The position numbers were made by a program, and so were the translations under genes. DNA of 64,000 nucleotides from Magnetofaba australis IT-1 (GTDB lineage: Bacteria; Pseudomonadota; Magnetococcia; Magnetococcales; Magnetococcaceae): positions 480,300 to 544,299 of the forward strand of contig NZ_LVJN01000020.1 of NCBI RefSeq assembly GCF_002109495.1, in the 5' to 3' direction. The notes beneath the pieces were generated by a model. The model was not told where the DNA came from. It searched no databases and was given only the letters and a program-made list of their open reading frames with translations. Positions 20,921 to 30,078 of the stretch are shown here, piece after piece; the first letter of the stretch is position 1, and every line of letters starts with the position of its first letter.

Positions 20921-21114
20921 GTCGCAACTCCCGTTGATGATAGGGGATAATTCGAGTGCCAGTCCCGCGCCGCAGGCAAATGGCTTTGCGCTGGGCAGGA
21001 AAAAGGAGAATAATCCTCCATTCTAGCGCCAATCGCAGCTTGTTCTCAAGGCGTGGATTCGCCACTGCTCATCTGCTGTGCGTCTGGCGCAGGGAAGCTG
21101 AGAAGATTGGGAGA

Positions 21115-21248
21115 ATGAAAGATGTTGGGGCTCCGCCCCAAACCCGGCCAGGGCTTTGCCCTGGACCCAGCCGGGCTCTGCCCGGCGCCCGCGAGGGCTC
21201 TGCCCTCGACCCGCCAGGGAAATGATTTCCCTGGACCCTCGTGAGTTT
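21115..21248. repeat. hairpin-string repeat element, copy 4
   Basis: This is a string of hairpins, TTGGGGC-tcc-GCCCCAA, CCAGGGC-ttt-GCCCTGG, CCGGGC-tct-GCCCGG, CGAGGGC-tct-GCCCTCG and CCAGGGAAA-tga-TTTCCCTGG. It is the reverse complement of copy 1 block for block. It occupies most of the 390-base gap between yebC and the glcF-like gene (20921-21310), in which I see no gene. Confidence 0.88.
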
Positions 21249-21310
21249 GGCTATCGCGCCTTGCCGACTCATGTGCGTGTTTCTCTTGTCTCCATGCGAC
21301 GTTGATCACT

Positions 21311-22543
21311 ATGTCTCTGCTGCTGCCTCAAGCGCCGGTTAATCTGCGCTATAAACAGTTCAAAAACGCCCAGCAATGCACCCATTGCGGCTACTGCCTT
21401 CCCGTCTGTCCCACCTATCGGGTGGAGAATGTGGAGACGCAATCCCCACGCGGGCGCGTCTCCGCCGTGTTGGCGCTGGCCTCTGGCGAACTCGAACCGC
21501 AGGAGGCGGTGGATCTGCTGGCCCACTGCATCGGCTGTCGCGCCTGCCACGCCGCCTGCCCGGTGGGGGTTCGACCCGGCAAGCTCTCGCTGCAAGCGCG
21601 CTCCTTGGCGCCGCTGGAGTCGGGGCGCTTTGAGACGTGGCTGCACGCCATCACCGATTCCGCCAAATTGGCGCGCATGGCCAGTCGCGCGCTGGATCTG
21701 GCGGTGAGTCTGGGCGCGCCGCGCTGGCCGCTGGGTCCGTTGAAACGGATCGCCAAGCTGATTCCCCAGCACCGACCCAAGCCGCCCGCGGCCACTGTGG
21801 AGGGGGCGGGCGATGAGGTGGTGTTGCTATCGGGCTGCATGGCGCGGCTGTTTATGCCCCATGTGGCGGAGTCCGCCGCCAATGTGTTGCGCAGCATGGG
21901 ATTCCGCGTGCGGTTGGTGAGTGATTTTGGTTGCTGTGGCGCGCCACACCGGGAGCGGGGCGACAAGGCGACGCTGCACAACAATGTGGAGCGGGTGCTG
22001 GACGCGGTGGCGATTGCGGGTCCAGAGACCACGGTGATTACCGACTCCAGTGTGTGCGCCATTACCATTCGCGCCTATGGCAAGTCGCTGCCCAAGGATC
22101 ACGCCCGGCGTGGCGAGGCGGAGGGGTTGTCTGGTCGGGTGAAGGAGTTCACCGAGTTCCTGGCCGAACATGTGGCGCAACTGCCTGCGGGCGCGCCGGG
22201 GTCGGGGGATGATCTGGCGTGGCACGATCACTGTCAGGCGCGCTTTGGATTGGACATTGTTGAGCCGCCGCGTGTGGTGCTGGATCGCTGCTTCCCGGGG
22301 TGGCGCGATGTGCCGGAGAATGGGCAGTGTTGCGGCGCGGGGGGCGAGTACATGCTGCGGCATGGGGCGCGTAGCGCGAAGATTCGCGCCGAGAAGCTGG
22401 CGTGTGTGGCGCAGACGGGCGCGGGGACGGTGACGGGGGTGAATCCGGGCTGCTTGGTGAATATGGGCGCGGGGGGCGACAAGCAGACGCGGCACTTGGC
22501 GGAGTTGCTGGCGGAGCATGTCCGGGGAGCCGGTACAAAGTAA
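21311..22543 (+). CDS. glcF: GlcF-like Fe-S oxidoreductase subunit (glycolate oxidase type)
   Basis: The 410-residue protein has two 4Fe-4S ferredoxin motifs, CTHCGYCLPVCP (about residues 23-34) and CIGCRACHAACP (about 72-83), followed by two CCG domains: GCM...FGCCGAPHRERGD and the C-terminal CCGAGGEYMLRHG. This is the layout of GlcF, the electron-transfer subunit of glycolate oxidase, which works with flavoproteins GlcD and GlcE. Neither partner is adjacent, so it could instead serve another FAD-dependent hydroxy-acid dehydrogenase. The ATG at 21311 is preferred over an in-frame TTG at 21302. Confidence 0.82.
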   Translation: MSLLLPQAPVNLRYKQFKNAQQCTHCGYCLPVCPTYRVENVETQSPRGRVSAVLALASGELEPQEAVDLLAHCIGCRACHAACPVGVRPGKLSLQARSLAPLESGRFETWLHAITDSAKLARMASRALDLAVSLGAPRWPLGPLKRIAKLIPQHRPKPPAATVEGAGDEVVLLSGCMARLFMPHVAESAANVLRSMGFRVRLVSDFGCCGAPHRERGDKATLHNNVERVLDAVAIAGPETTVITDSSVCAITIRAYGKSLPKDHARRGEAEGLSGRVKEFTEFLAEHVAQLPAGAPGSGDDLAWHDHCQARFGLDIVEPPRVVLDRCFPGWRDVPENGQCCGAGGEYMLRHGARSAKIRAEKLACVAQTGAGTVTGVNPGCLVNMGAGGDKQTRHLAELLAEHVRGAGTK

Positions 22544-22638
22544 AAGTGTGTAGGTTGTCTCCAGCTTGGCGCTATTTTTGCGGTAGGCGCTTCTAGCGGA
22601 TGAGTTTTGCTACAAAATGGTTTCCTGCGAGGATGGTT

Positions 22639-24357
22639 ATGGATATTCACGCCAGTCTGATTGATCAGCGCCTGACAGGCATTCTTGAAGAGCATCCAGA
22701 ATGGTTTGTGCAGTTTGGCGATGCCGATAAAAAGCGCTCATCCGCTTTTGTCCTCCTCTGTATGGCCACGCTACTGGATCTTCCGCTTGAAGATTCGTTG
22801 GATTTGATTACGGAAGGCGGCAATGACGTCGGCGTGGATGGCTTGCATGTTGGTGAGGTGGAGGACGGTGAGTTCCATGTAACGTTATTTCAGGGAAAGT
22901 ATAAGAAAAACTTAAAGGGAGATGCAAATTTCCCTGAAAATGGCGTTAAGCAAATGATTAATACTGTCGGCGCGCTATTTGATCCAGTGCGCACCTTCGA
23001 TATGAATGAAAAGATTGCGCCAAGGATTGAAGAGATCCGTTCGTTAATCCGGGATGGATATATTCCTGTTGTCCGTATTGTTCTTTGCAATAATGGGTTG
23101 CGGTGGAAAGATGCTGCGCAGGAGTGGATTGACCAGAGTGGGTTCCCGGAGGAACAGGTTCGATGGGTTCATTTGAATCACGAAACAATCGTGGATGTGT
23201 TGCGGCAGCAGAAGCCAGTAAATGAGTCGCTTAGATTGGAGGGCGAGGCGGTCGTTGAGGCGTTCAAATTTCGCCGGGTTTTGATTGGTAAGGCTCCGGT
23301 TGTTGAAATTGCTGAATTGTTCAAGCGCAATGGTGATCGTTTGCTGGAGAGGAATATTCGGCGATATCTTGGCTTGCAATCCAATCGCGTGAATACGGCT
23401 ATTCACGATACGCTTTCTCATGCCGAAAAAAGAGAGAATTTTTATTTCTTCAATAATGGAATTACGATCATATGCAATAAATTTCGCCACAATGCTCTTC
23501 AGAGTTCAAGCTATCAAGTAAAGCTGGAGGATATGCAAATTATTAATGGTGGACAGACCAGCAAAACGATTCAGCAGACGTTGGAGAACGAGCAAGATCT
23601 TTCTGTTTTTACAAACGTGTATGTCATGGTCCGAATCTACGAGTTGGAGGAGGAGGATCAGGATTTCGTTGCTGATATCACCTATGCCACCAACAGCCAG
23701 AACCCTGTTGATCTACGTGATTTACGCTCCAATGATCCCATACAGAAAGATTTGGAGAATGGTCTTAAGGAGCTAGGATACACCTATAGGCGCAAAAGCG
23801 GCGGTAGTGCAGGCGGCGCCCAGGTGATCACCAGCGCGATTCTGGCGGAATCTGTGCTGGCGATATGGCGGGATAAGCCGCATCAAGCAAAGTTCCGCCG
23901 TAAAGAGCATTTTGGGAAGTTGTACGACCTCATATTTAAGGGATTGAATCCTGCGCAGGCGTTATTTGCCGTACTGATTTTTCGTTTTGTGGAGAATGAA
24001 CGGAAACGTCCGACGATATCCAATCCTCCAATTTATTTGCCATATGCGTCGCATTTTTTGGCGATGTGTGTAGGAAAGTTGTTTTTGGCTGATAAGCAAA
24101 TGAAGTTGGAATCTATTTCACACTTAAATATTAGAGAGATACAGCAAGATTTTGAGGCCATGAAAGGTTGGATCTATGTGGCCTCTGTGGCGCTTACCAC
24201 AGGTGCGCTTGATCAACTCTATGGGGGGCAGAGTGTCTCTCTGCAACAATTGTCTGCGACTTTTCGGCGCGGTGACCTTCTTGCATATCTTGTCGCCAAT
24301 CTTGCCAGGGGTGACAAAGAATTACTTGAGGGTATGATTAGAAGGCATTTACCGTAA
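22639..24357 (+). CDS. AIPR-family putative phage-defence protein with nuclease-like N terminus
   Basis: The central signature ENFYFFNNGITI (about residue 267) and INGGQTSKTI about 50 residues later mark the AIPR domain, first named for abortive phage infection proteins. Upstream, NDVGVDGLHVGEV followed by VTLFQGKYKK resembles the D...QxK core of PD-(D/E)xK nucleases (inference). The product has 572 residues from the ATG at 22639, which has GAGG 6 bases before it; an in-frame ATG at 22600 would add 13 residues with no good ribosome site. Codon use is visibly more AT-rich than neighbouring genes, a sign of transfer. It stands alone. Confidence 0.82.
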   Translation: MDIHASLIDQRLTGILEEHPEWFVQFGDADKKRSSAFVLLCMATLLDLPLEDSLDLITEGGNDVGVDGLHVGEVEDGEFHVTLFQGKYKKNLKGDANFPENGVKQMINTVGALFDPVRTFDMNEKIAPRIEEIRSLIRDGYIPVVRIVLCNNGLRWKDAAQEWIDQSGFPEEQVRWVHLNHETIVDVLRQQKPVNESLRLEGEAVVEAFKFRRVLIGKAPVVEIAELFKRNGDRLLERNIRRYLGLQSNRVNTAIHDTLSHAEKRENFYFFNNGITIICNKFRHNALQSSSYQVKLEDMQIINGGQTSKTIQQTLENEQDLSVFTNVYVMVRIYELEEEDQDFVADITYATNSQNPVDLRDLRSNDPIQKDLENGLKELGYTYRRKSGGSAGGAQVITSAILAESVLAIWRDKPHQAKFRRKEHFGKLYDLIFKGLNPAQALFAVLIFRFVENERKRPTISNPPIYLPYASHFLAMCVGKLFLADKQMKLESISHLNIREIQQDFEAMKGWIYVASVALTTGALDQLYGGQSVSLQQLSATFRRGDLLAYLVANLARGDKELLEGMIRRHLP

Positions 24358-24419
24358 TGTTTTCCCAAACAGCATGGAAAACGTGTAGAGCAGGTTTTCC
24401 CATCAGTTAATGTCCCGGG

Positions 24420-25073
24420 TTATAGCGCCAATTCTGCTAAAATTTCTTGTGCAGGATAAGCTGCATACTCCTCCACAGCCCCGGAGCGATTGATCCAGCT
24501 GGTCTGAAACCCAAACGACGCCGCCCCGGCGATATCCCAGCGATTGGACGAGCAGAACGCGATCTGCTCGCGCTCCAAGCCCAGCGCATCCACCGCCAGT
24601 TGATAGACCTCCGGCGCGGTTTTGAATTTCTGCGCCGCATCCGCTGAGAGCAAGTGATCCAGATGCGGCGCCAGTCCCGCCTGCTCAACCGTATAGCGTA
24701 GCGTGGCCAAATCGCCATTGGAGAGAATGGCGGTGGGCAATCCGCGCGCGCGCAGGGATTGCAACGCGGGAATGGCGTCGTCAAAGGCCGGGCAGCAGCG
24801 GAACGCCTCCATCAATGCGGCGCGCTTGTCGCCGATCTCCACCCCACACAGCGCCGCCGCCGTGGTCAGCGCGTCATCGGTCAACTGCCAGAACGAGCGA
24901 TAGCGCCCCATCAGGGTGTATGTCCAGCTGTACTCCAGCTGCTTGACGCGCCACCAGGTGGGCAATTGCGCCGCATTCGGCCCCAACGCCGCCACATGGG
25001 CGCTCATGGCGGCGTTGACGTCCAGCAGCGTCCCGTAGGCGTCGAACACGTAGGCGCGAATCTCAGCGGCCAT
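24420..25073 (-). CDS. haloacid dehalogenase, type II
   Basis: This 217-residue HAD-superfamily enzyme matches L-2-haloacid dehalogenases closely: the nucleophile motif YVFDAYGTLLDV (Asp about residue 10), the cap-domain WWRVKQLEYSWTYTLMG, the LSNGD motif and SSNRWDIAGAASFGF. These enzymes hydrolyse 2-haloalkanoates to 2-hydroxy acids; some members with this sequence act on other substrates. It is a single gene with the ATG at 25073, 24 bases after the repeat protein upstream on the same strand. Confidence 0.88.
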   Translation of the reverse strand: MAAEIRAYVFDAYGTLLDVNAAMSAHVAALGPNAAQLPTWWRVKQLEYSWTYTLMGRYRSFWQLTDDALTTAAALCGVEIGDKRAALMEAFRCCPAFDDAIPALQSLRARGLPTAILSNGDLATLRYTVEQAGLAPHLDHLLSADAAQKFKTAPEVYQLAVDALGLEREQIAFCSSNRWDIAGAASFGFQTSWINRSGAVEEYAAYPAQEILAELAL

Positions 25074-25097
25074 GGAGCGGCTCCGAGCGGCTTGCGG

Positions 25098-26219
25098 TTA
25101 GCGGAACAGGGCGGTGACGCGCTTGGCGTAGGTCGCCGCCATTTCGCCGGGTTCGTCGCCCACCCAGGCGTTGTTGGCCAGATCGTACTGGAACGCCTTG
25201 TAGTCGCCGCTGGGCTTGCCCTTGGCGTCGCCCGCTTTCATCACCCGCGCATACAGGGCGCACACGGGGGAGGCGGGATCGAAGCCCACGCCCATCTCCG
25301 AGCCATTGAGCTTGAAGGTTTTCAGGCGGCTCAGATCGCGTTGATGGCCGGAGATCAGCGCGCACCACACCATGGGCTCATAGCAGCTTTTGGCGCGGAT
25401 CTGGGTCAGCTTCTGGGTGATGCAGGCGCAGGCGCGACGGGCGTCGTCAGCGGGCAGGCTGGCGCGATTCTTCTGGAAGTCATCGCAGGTGCAGGACATC
25501 TGCGCCGGATTGATGGTGACCGGCGCGTCGTTATTCAAGGGATCTTTGCCCTGGTACTCTTTGTCGAACTTATCCGGCAGAGCGGGCAGTGTGAGCGGCG
25601 GGGCATCGGGGTAGGCGATGCCGCTTGCAGCGGGCGCGCTCTTGGCTGATTTGGCTGGCGCTTTTGCGGGGTTTTTCGTGGCCGCTGCTGGCTTGGCTTT
25701 GGCCTCAGCCTCCTGCTTGGCTTTGGCTTCGGCGTCGGTTTTGGCTTTGGCTTTGGCCTCAGCCTCCTGCTTGGCTTTGGCTTCGGCGTCGGCCTTGGCT
25801 TTGGCCTCAGCCTCCTGCTTGGCTTTGGCTTCGGCGTCGGTTTTGGCTTTGGCCTCAGCCTCCTGCTTGGCTTTGGCTTCGGCGTCGGCCTTGGCTTTGG
25901 CTTCAGCCTCCTGCTTGGCCTTGGCTTCGGCGTCGGCCTTGGCTTTGGCTTCAGCCTTGGCTTTGGCCTCAGCCTCCTGCTTGGCCTTGGCTTCGGCGTC
26001 GGCCTTGGCTTTGGCCTCAGCCTCCTGCTTGGCCTTGGCTTCGGCGTCGGCCTTGGCTTTGGCCTCAGCCTCCTGCTTGGCATTGGCCTCGGTTACAGTC
26101 TTTGAGGGCGCCGGCAGCGGCGCGCTGGTCTTATCATCGGACGCCTCGCTATAGCGGTCGCGTACATACCAAATGACAAACCAAGCCAATAACCCGCCAA
26201 CCAGGAGTAATGGATCCAT
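25098..26219 (-). CDS. membrane-anchored protein with Ala/Lys/Glu repeat rod and Cys-rich C-terminal domain
   Basis: I do not recognise this 373-residue protein as a known family. Residues 4-19 are a membrane helix (LLLVGGLLAWFVIWYV) followed by positive and Ser/Pro-rich residues. About 45-180 is a rod of 16-residue units of the type KAKQEAEAKAKADAEA, like domain II of enterobacterial TolA. A folded C-terminal domain (about 215-373) holds cysteines in CTCDDF, CACITQK, SCYEPMVWC and VCALYARV, suggestive of disulfides in the periplasm. The start is the ATG at 26219; the frame is open to 27461 but that part is antisense to the PAS-GGDEF-EAL gene. Confidence 0.75.
   Translation of the reverse strand: MDPLLLVGGLLAWFVIWYVRDRYSEASDDKTSAPLPAPSKTVTEANAKQEAEAKAKADAEAKAKQEAEAKAKADAEAKAKQEAEAKAKAEAKAKADAEAKAKQEAEAKAKADAEAKAKQEAEAKAKTDAEAKAKQEAEAKAKADAEAKAKQEAEAKAKAKTDAEAKAKQEAEAKAKPAAATKNPAKAPAKSAKSAPAASGIAYPDAPPLTLPALPDKFDKEYQGKDPLNNDAPVTINPAQMSCTCDDFQKNRASLPADDARRACACITQKLTQIRAKSCYEPMVWCALISGHQRDLSRLKTFKLNGSEMGVGFDPASPVCALYARVMKAGDAKGKPSGDYKAFQYDLANNAWVGDEPGEMAATYAKRVTALFR
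25690..26090 (-). repeat. 48-bp in-frame tandem repeat encoding the Ala/Lys/Glu rod
   Basis: A unit of 48 bases (16 codons) recurs about eight times with few changes and two short internal insertions or losses of a KA/AKAE segment. Because the units are nearly identical in DNA, copy number may vary between strains by slippage. Confidence 0.88.
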
Positions 26220-26444
26220 CGCTCTTCCCCTCGGGACTGTGCAACCTCTTCGCAAAAAAAAGTGATGCGAATCGGCGCGCAGCTTCAGGCGATTCGCGTC
26301 ATGAGAGTCCATTAAAACCATCACGCGCTTACAGGTCAAAGTATTGTGCGAGTTTGCGCATTGTTTCAGGGGATATATGCTGGAAAATAACTGCAAAAGA
26401 GCGCTGGGTAAGGTGTCTGCCGGACCCCCCGTGTGAGTATTGAT

Positions 26445-26473
26445 TTGACAAGCATACTGTTGTAAATTATTTG
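26445..26473 (+). promoter_or_regulatory. possible sigma70-type promoter upstream of the PAS-GGDEF-EAL gene
   Basis: A perfect TTGACA at 26445-26450 is followed after 17 bases by TATTTG, a weak -10 match. It lies in the 390-base gap (26220-26609) between divergent genes, which is AT-richer than the genes and otherwise shows nothing I can name. A -10 of only three matching bases keeps confidence low. Confidence 0.35.
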
Positions 26474-26609
26474 CAACACGATTTACCTTTTGTTGACAAA
26501 TGCTTTCGCCGTCCCAGTCGGTCCGGGATTCGGGCCATTTTTGCTGGGATTTGTACACGGCGCGTGGGGGCGCGTCACACTTTTGCGGATCGGACCGGAT
26601 CGGATCGCC

Positions 26610-29129
26610 ATGGCATCCCATGTCAATCTCCTGCGAGACGCCAGCGAAGAGAACCTTCCTGCGACCCTCAAGAACATGCAGCAAGCGCTGCCGATCCTGG
26701 ATATTGTCAAAACCATCATTTTGGCAATCGACCGGAAAGGTCGGATCATCTACCTCAACCCCACGGGCCATCAGCTGCTTGGCCATGAGATCGGCGCGCT
26801 CATCGGGCGCGACTGGTTCGATGTCGCCATCTCTCCCAATCGTCGACAGCAGACCCGTGAGGCGCTGGCGCGCATCGTGCGCGACAATACTGAACTGAAC
26901 CACTACGTAGAACACGACGTGGTGTGCGCCGATGGCCGCATGCGGCTGATCGCCTGGCACAACACCGTGGTGCGGGAAGCTGATGGCGAAGTGTGCGGCG
27001 TGTTCTGCTCCGGCGCCGACATCACCGATCAGCGCGATGCGCGCATTGCGCTGCGTATGGCCGACCTCTCGATTAATAGCGCGCGCGAAGCGATCTTCTG
27101 GCTCACCGAAGAGGGGCGCATCCACTTCATCAATGCGGCGGCGGCGGTGTTGTTGGGGCGGCCGCGTGGGCAACTGGTGGATATGCGATTGTCCGAACTG
27201 GAGGAGGGGTTGGACGAGGCCGGTTGGCAAGCGCGTTGGGAGAGGCTGCAGCAGAGCGGGTCCTGGACACTGGAAGGGTTGTGGCGCAACGCCCGCGGGG
27301 TTGGCGTGCCGGTGGAGAGCAACGCCGCCCACATCCGCTTCGAAGGGGTCGACTACGCCTTGGTGGTGGCGCGGGATATCCGTCAGCGTCGCGACGCAGA
27401 AGAGAAGCTGCACACCGTGGCGCAGACCTTCCATCAAGCCATGATGGACGCCGAAGATCATGTGGCTCTCACCCGCAAAGCGTTCGCCAGCGCTATCGAG
27501 GGCGTGGTGGTGGTGGGGGCCGATGGCTATATTGAGTCAGTCAATCCCGCATTTACCGAAATTACTGGCTACAGCGCCGAGGAGGCGTTGGACTCTTCGC
27601 CGGCGCTGCTACACCACGATCACCACGGGCAAGGGTTCTTTAACGCCATGTGGGAGGAGATCGAACGCACCGGATCCTGGGTGGGTGAGGTGTGGAACCG
27701 CAGGCGCGATGGCGAGTCCTTTCCGCAGCGTTTGGCCCTCACCGCCATTCGCGGCAGTGACGGCGAGATCAACCACTATGTGGCTGTGATCCACGACATG
27801 ACCGAACTGCGGCGCAGCGAGCAAGAGCTGCACATGCAGACTTTCTACGATGCGCTCACCGGACTGCCCAACCGCAGTCTGTTCAAGGATCGTCTGGCGC
27901 ACTCGTTGCGGCAGGCGTCGCGCATGAACGAACAGATGGCGATTCTGTTCGTCAATCTGGACCTGTTCAAAAAGATCAATGACAGCCTGGGCCACGCTTG
28001 TGGCGATGAGCTGCTGCGCTTGATCGCCGGACGCTTCAAGTCGCGTCTGCGCGATGGCGATACTGCCTGCCGTTTGGGCGGCGACGAGTTCGCGGTGCTG
28101 ATTGAGAACCTGGAGCAGGCGCAGGATGCGGTGATGGTGACGCAGAAACTGTTCGACGCAGTGGAGCAGCCGTTCCAGATTCGTGGCCATGAGGCGCACA
28201 TCACCCTGAGCGTGGGCATCAGCCTCTATCCCGCCGATGGCGAAGACGCCGAGGCGCTCTTGCGCACCGCCGATATGGCCATGACTCGGGCCAAGCAGGC
28301 CGGTCGCAACAACTTCCAGTTCTACACCGCCGCCATGGACACCCAGGCGCTGGAGCGCTTGCGCATCGAAAACCAACTGCGTCATGCGTTGGTGAATGAG
28401 GAGTTCGTGCTCCACTATCAACCCAAGGTGGAGCTTTCCAGCGGGCGAGTGGTGAGCATGGAGGCGCTGGTGCGCTGGCAAAAACCCGATGGCGCCATGG
28501 TGCCGCCGGGCGTCTTTATCCCGGTGGCCGAAGAGACGGCGTTGATTGGCCCGATGGGGGATTGGATTCTGCGCGCCGCCTGTTTGCAGACGCGGCAGTG
28601 GGTGGAGAGTGGCTATGATCACCTGCGTGTAGCGGTCAACATCTCAGCGCGGCAGTTCCAGCAGCGCGACTTCGTGCAGCAGGTGCAGGCGGTGTTGGAG
28701 GATACCGGCCTCAACCCCCGTCACCTGGAGCTGGAGATCACCGAAAGCTTGATGATGGTGGACGTGGAGCAGGCCATTGAGAGCCTGAGCCAGCTCAAGG
28801 CGCTGGGGCTGTGCATGTCGGTGGACGACTTCGGCACCGGTTACTCGTCGCTCAGCTATCTGAAACGCTTCCCCATCCACGCGCTTAAGATCGACCAGTC
28901 CTTCGTGCGTGAGATCACCACCGACGCCGATGACGCCGCCATCGTTTCGGCCATTGTCTCTATGGCGCACAATCTCAATCTGGAGGTGGTGGCCGAAGGG
29001 GTGGAGACCGCCGAGCATCTGGAGTTTCTGAAAAAGCTCCAGTGCGAGGAGATCCAGGGCTACTACTTCAGCAAGCCGCTTGACGCCAAAGCCTTCACTG
29101 AATTGCTAAAGTCTGGCAGGTCTCTGTAG
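26610..29129 (+). CDS. PAS-PAS-PAS-GGDEF-EAL cyclic-di-GMP turnover protein
   Basis: This cytoplasmic 839-residue protein carries three PAS-like sensor domains (about residues 22-140, 150-265 and 285-415), a GGDEF domain with intact RLGGDEFAVL (about 486-495) and an EAL domain with EALVRW (about 616), ELEITES, DDFGTGYSSLSYLK and EGVET. Both catalytic motifs look intact, so it could make and degrade c-di-GMP; which activity dominates cannot be read from sequence. No membrane segment is seen. The ATG at 26610 is chosen; an in-frame TTG at 26490 would add 40 atypical residues. It converges on livF, with 3 bases between stops. Confidence 0.92.
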   Translation: MASHVNLLRDASEENLPATLKNMQQALPILDIVKTIILAIDRKGRIIYLNPTGHQLLGHEIGALIGRDWFDVAISPNRRQQTREALARIVRDNTELNHYVEHDVVCADGRMRLIAWHNTVVREADGEVCGVFCSGADITDQRDARIALRMADLSINSAREAIFWLTEEGRIHFINAAAAVLLGRPRGQLVDMRLSELEEGLDEAGWQARWERLQQSGSWTLEGLWRNARGVGVPVESNAAHIRFEGVDYALVVARDIRQRRDAEEKLHTVAQTFHQAMMDAEDHVALTRKAFASAIEGVVVVGADGYIESVNPAFTEITGYSAEEALDSSPALLHHDHHGQGFFNAMWEEIERTGSWVGEVWNRRRDGESFPQRLALTAIRGSDGEINHYVAVIHDMTELRRSEQELHMQTFYDALTGLPNRSLFKDRLAHSLRQASRMNEQMAILFVNLDLFKKINDSLGHACGDELLRLIAGRFKSRLRDGDTACRLGGDEFAVLIENLEQAQDAVMVTQKLFDAVEQPFQIRGHEAHITLSVGISLYPADGEDAEALLRTADMAMTRAKQAGRNNFQFYTAAMDTQALERLRIENQLRHALVNEEFVLHYQPKVELSSGRVVSMEALVRWQKPDGAMVPPGVFIPVAEETALIGPMGDWILRAACLQTRQWVESGYDHLRVAVNISARQFQQRDFVQQVQAVLEDTGLNPRHLELEITESLMMVDVEQAIESLSQLKALGLCMSVDDFGTGYSSLSYLKRFPIHALKIDQSFVREITTDADDAAIVSAIVSMAHNLNLEVVAEGVETAEHLEFLKKLQCEEIQGYYFSKPLDAKAFTELLKSGRSL

Positions 29130-29132
29130 AGC

Positions 29133-29891
29133 TTATTGCCCGCCCAAGTAAGCGGCGCGCACCTCGGGGTCGTCCAGCAGCGCGCGGCCATTGCCGGATA
29201 GGGTGATGCGCCCATTTACCAGCACATAGCCCCGGTCGGCCAGGCGCAACGCCTGGTTGGCGTTCTGCTCCACCAGAAAGATGGTGGTCCCCTGCTTGGC
29301 GATGGCGCGCAGGGCGGCGAAAATCTGCTGAATGATCAGCGGGGCCAATCCCAAGGAGGGTTCGTCCAGCAGCAGCAGGCGTGGACGACACATCAAGGCG
29401 CGGCCAATGGCCAACATCTGCTGCTCACCGCCGGAGAGGGTTCCGGCGCGCTGGTTGGCGCGCTCCTTCAGGCGCGGGAACAGATCGTGAATCCAATCCA
29501 ACATCTCTTCGTCGCTGCGTCCGTCCGGGCGCTCACTGATCCCCTCCAGCGGCGTTAAGCCCATAATCAGATTCTCCGCCACCGTCATATCCGGGAAGAT
29601 GCGTCGTCCCTCGGGCGCTTGGGAGACGCCCAGGCGGGCAATGTGGTGGGTGGGCAGGTGGGTGATCTCACGCCCTTCGAATACAATCCGCCCCTGGTGC
29701 GCGCGCGGATTGCCGAAGATGGTCATCAGCAGCGTCGATTTGCCCGCGCCATTGGCTCCGATCAGGGTGACGATCTCGCCCGTATTGACGTGCAGCGACA
29801 CCGTGTCCAGCGCCTGAATCGGTCCATAGGCGGCGCTCACCTCTTCGAGGAGGAGAATCGCATCCGGTTGGTCGGGGAGTGGCTTGGTCAT
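29133..29891 (-). CDS. livF: LivF, branched-chain amino acid ABC transporter ATPase
   Basis: This is the second ATPase of a HAAT-type importer for branched-chain or related amino acids. Its 252 residues include Walker A GANGAGKST (about 39-47), the signature LSGGEQQMLAIGRALM, Walker B LLLLDEPSLGLAP and an H-loop near FLVEQN (the LivF family uses Glu-Gln here). It lies downstream of livG, but 187 bases containing a repeat element separate them. Confidence 0.95.
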   Translation of the reverse strand: MTKPLPDQPDAILLLEEVSAAYGPIQALDTVSLHVNTGEIVTLIGANGAGKSTLLMTIFGNPRAHQGRIVFEGREITHLPTHHIARLGVSQAPEGRRIFPDMTVAENLIMGLTPLEGISERPDGRSDEEMLDWIHDLFPRLKERANQRAGTLSGGEQQMLAIGRALMCRPRLLLLDEPSLGLAPLIIQQIFAALRAIAKQGTTIFLVEQNANQALRLADRGYVLVNGRITLSGNGRALLDDPEVRAAYLGGQ

Positions 29892-29909
29892 AGTTTATTA
29901 GAGCAATTT

Positions 29910-30076
29910 GGGATGATGGAAGATATCGAGGGCTTTGCCCTCGAGCTCCCCTGAAAGACAAAACCTTGGGGCGCCGCCCCAAACCCCGCTTAAGGGTCAC
30001 AGGCCCTTAAGAATCCAGCCTCCGGCCAGCCGGAGGCCAATAGATACCCTTGGCTCGACCGCTTTCCCACAAACAT
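29910..30076. repeat. hairpin-string repeat element, copy 5 (livG-livF gap)
   Basis: The block order is GATATCGAGGGC-ttt-GCCCTCGAG, CCTTGGGGCGCCGCCCCAA, CTTAAGGG-tcacagg-CCCTTAAG and CCTCCGGCCAGCCGGAGG, then CCAATAGATAC and a CCCACAAACATTTTTACT end that matches the end of copy 3. It sits within the liv operon and may reduce transcription of livF. Confidence 0.85.
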
Positions 30077-30078
30077 TT

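Noticed and set aside
25618-26176. hydrophobic Leu/Ala/Ser or Trp-rich repeat proteins on the plus strand
   Set aside because: They are antisense readings of the 48-bp repeats in the rod protein gene.
26220-27461. N-terminal extension of the Ala/Lys/Glu rod protein to 787 residues
   Set aside because: That stretch is antisense to the PAS-GGDEF-EAL gene, and the membrane-anchored protein has its own ATG at 26219.
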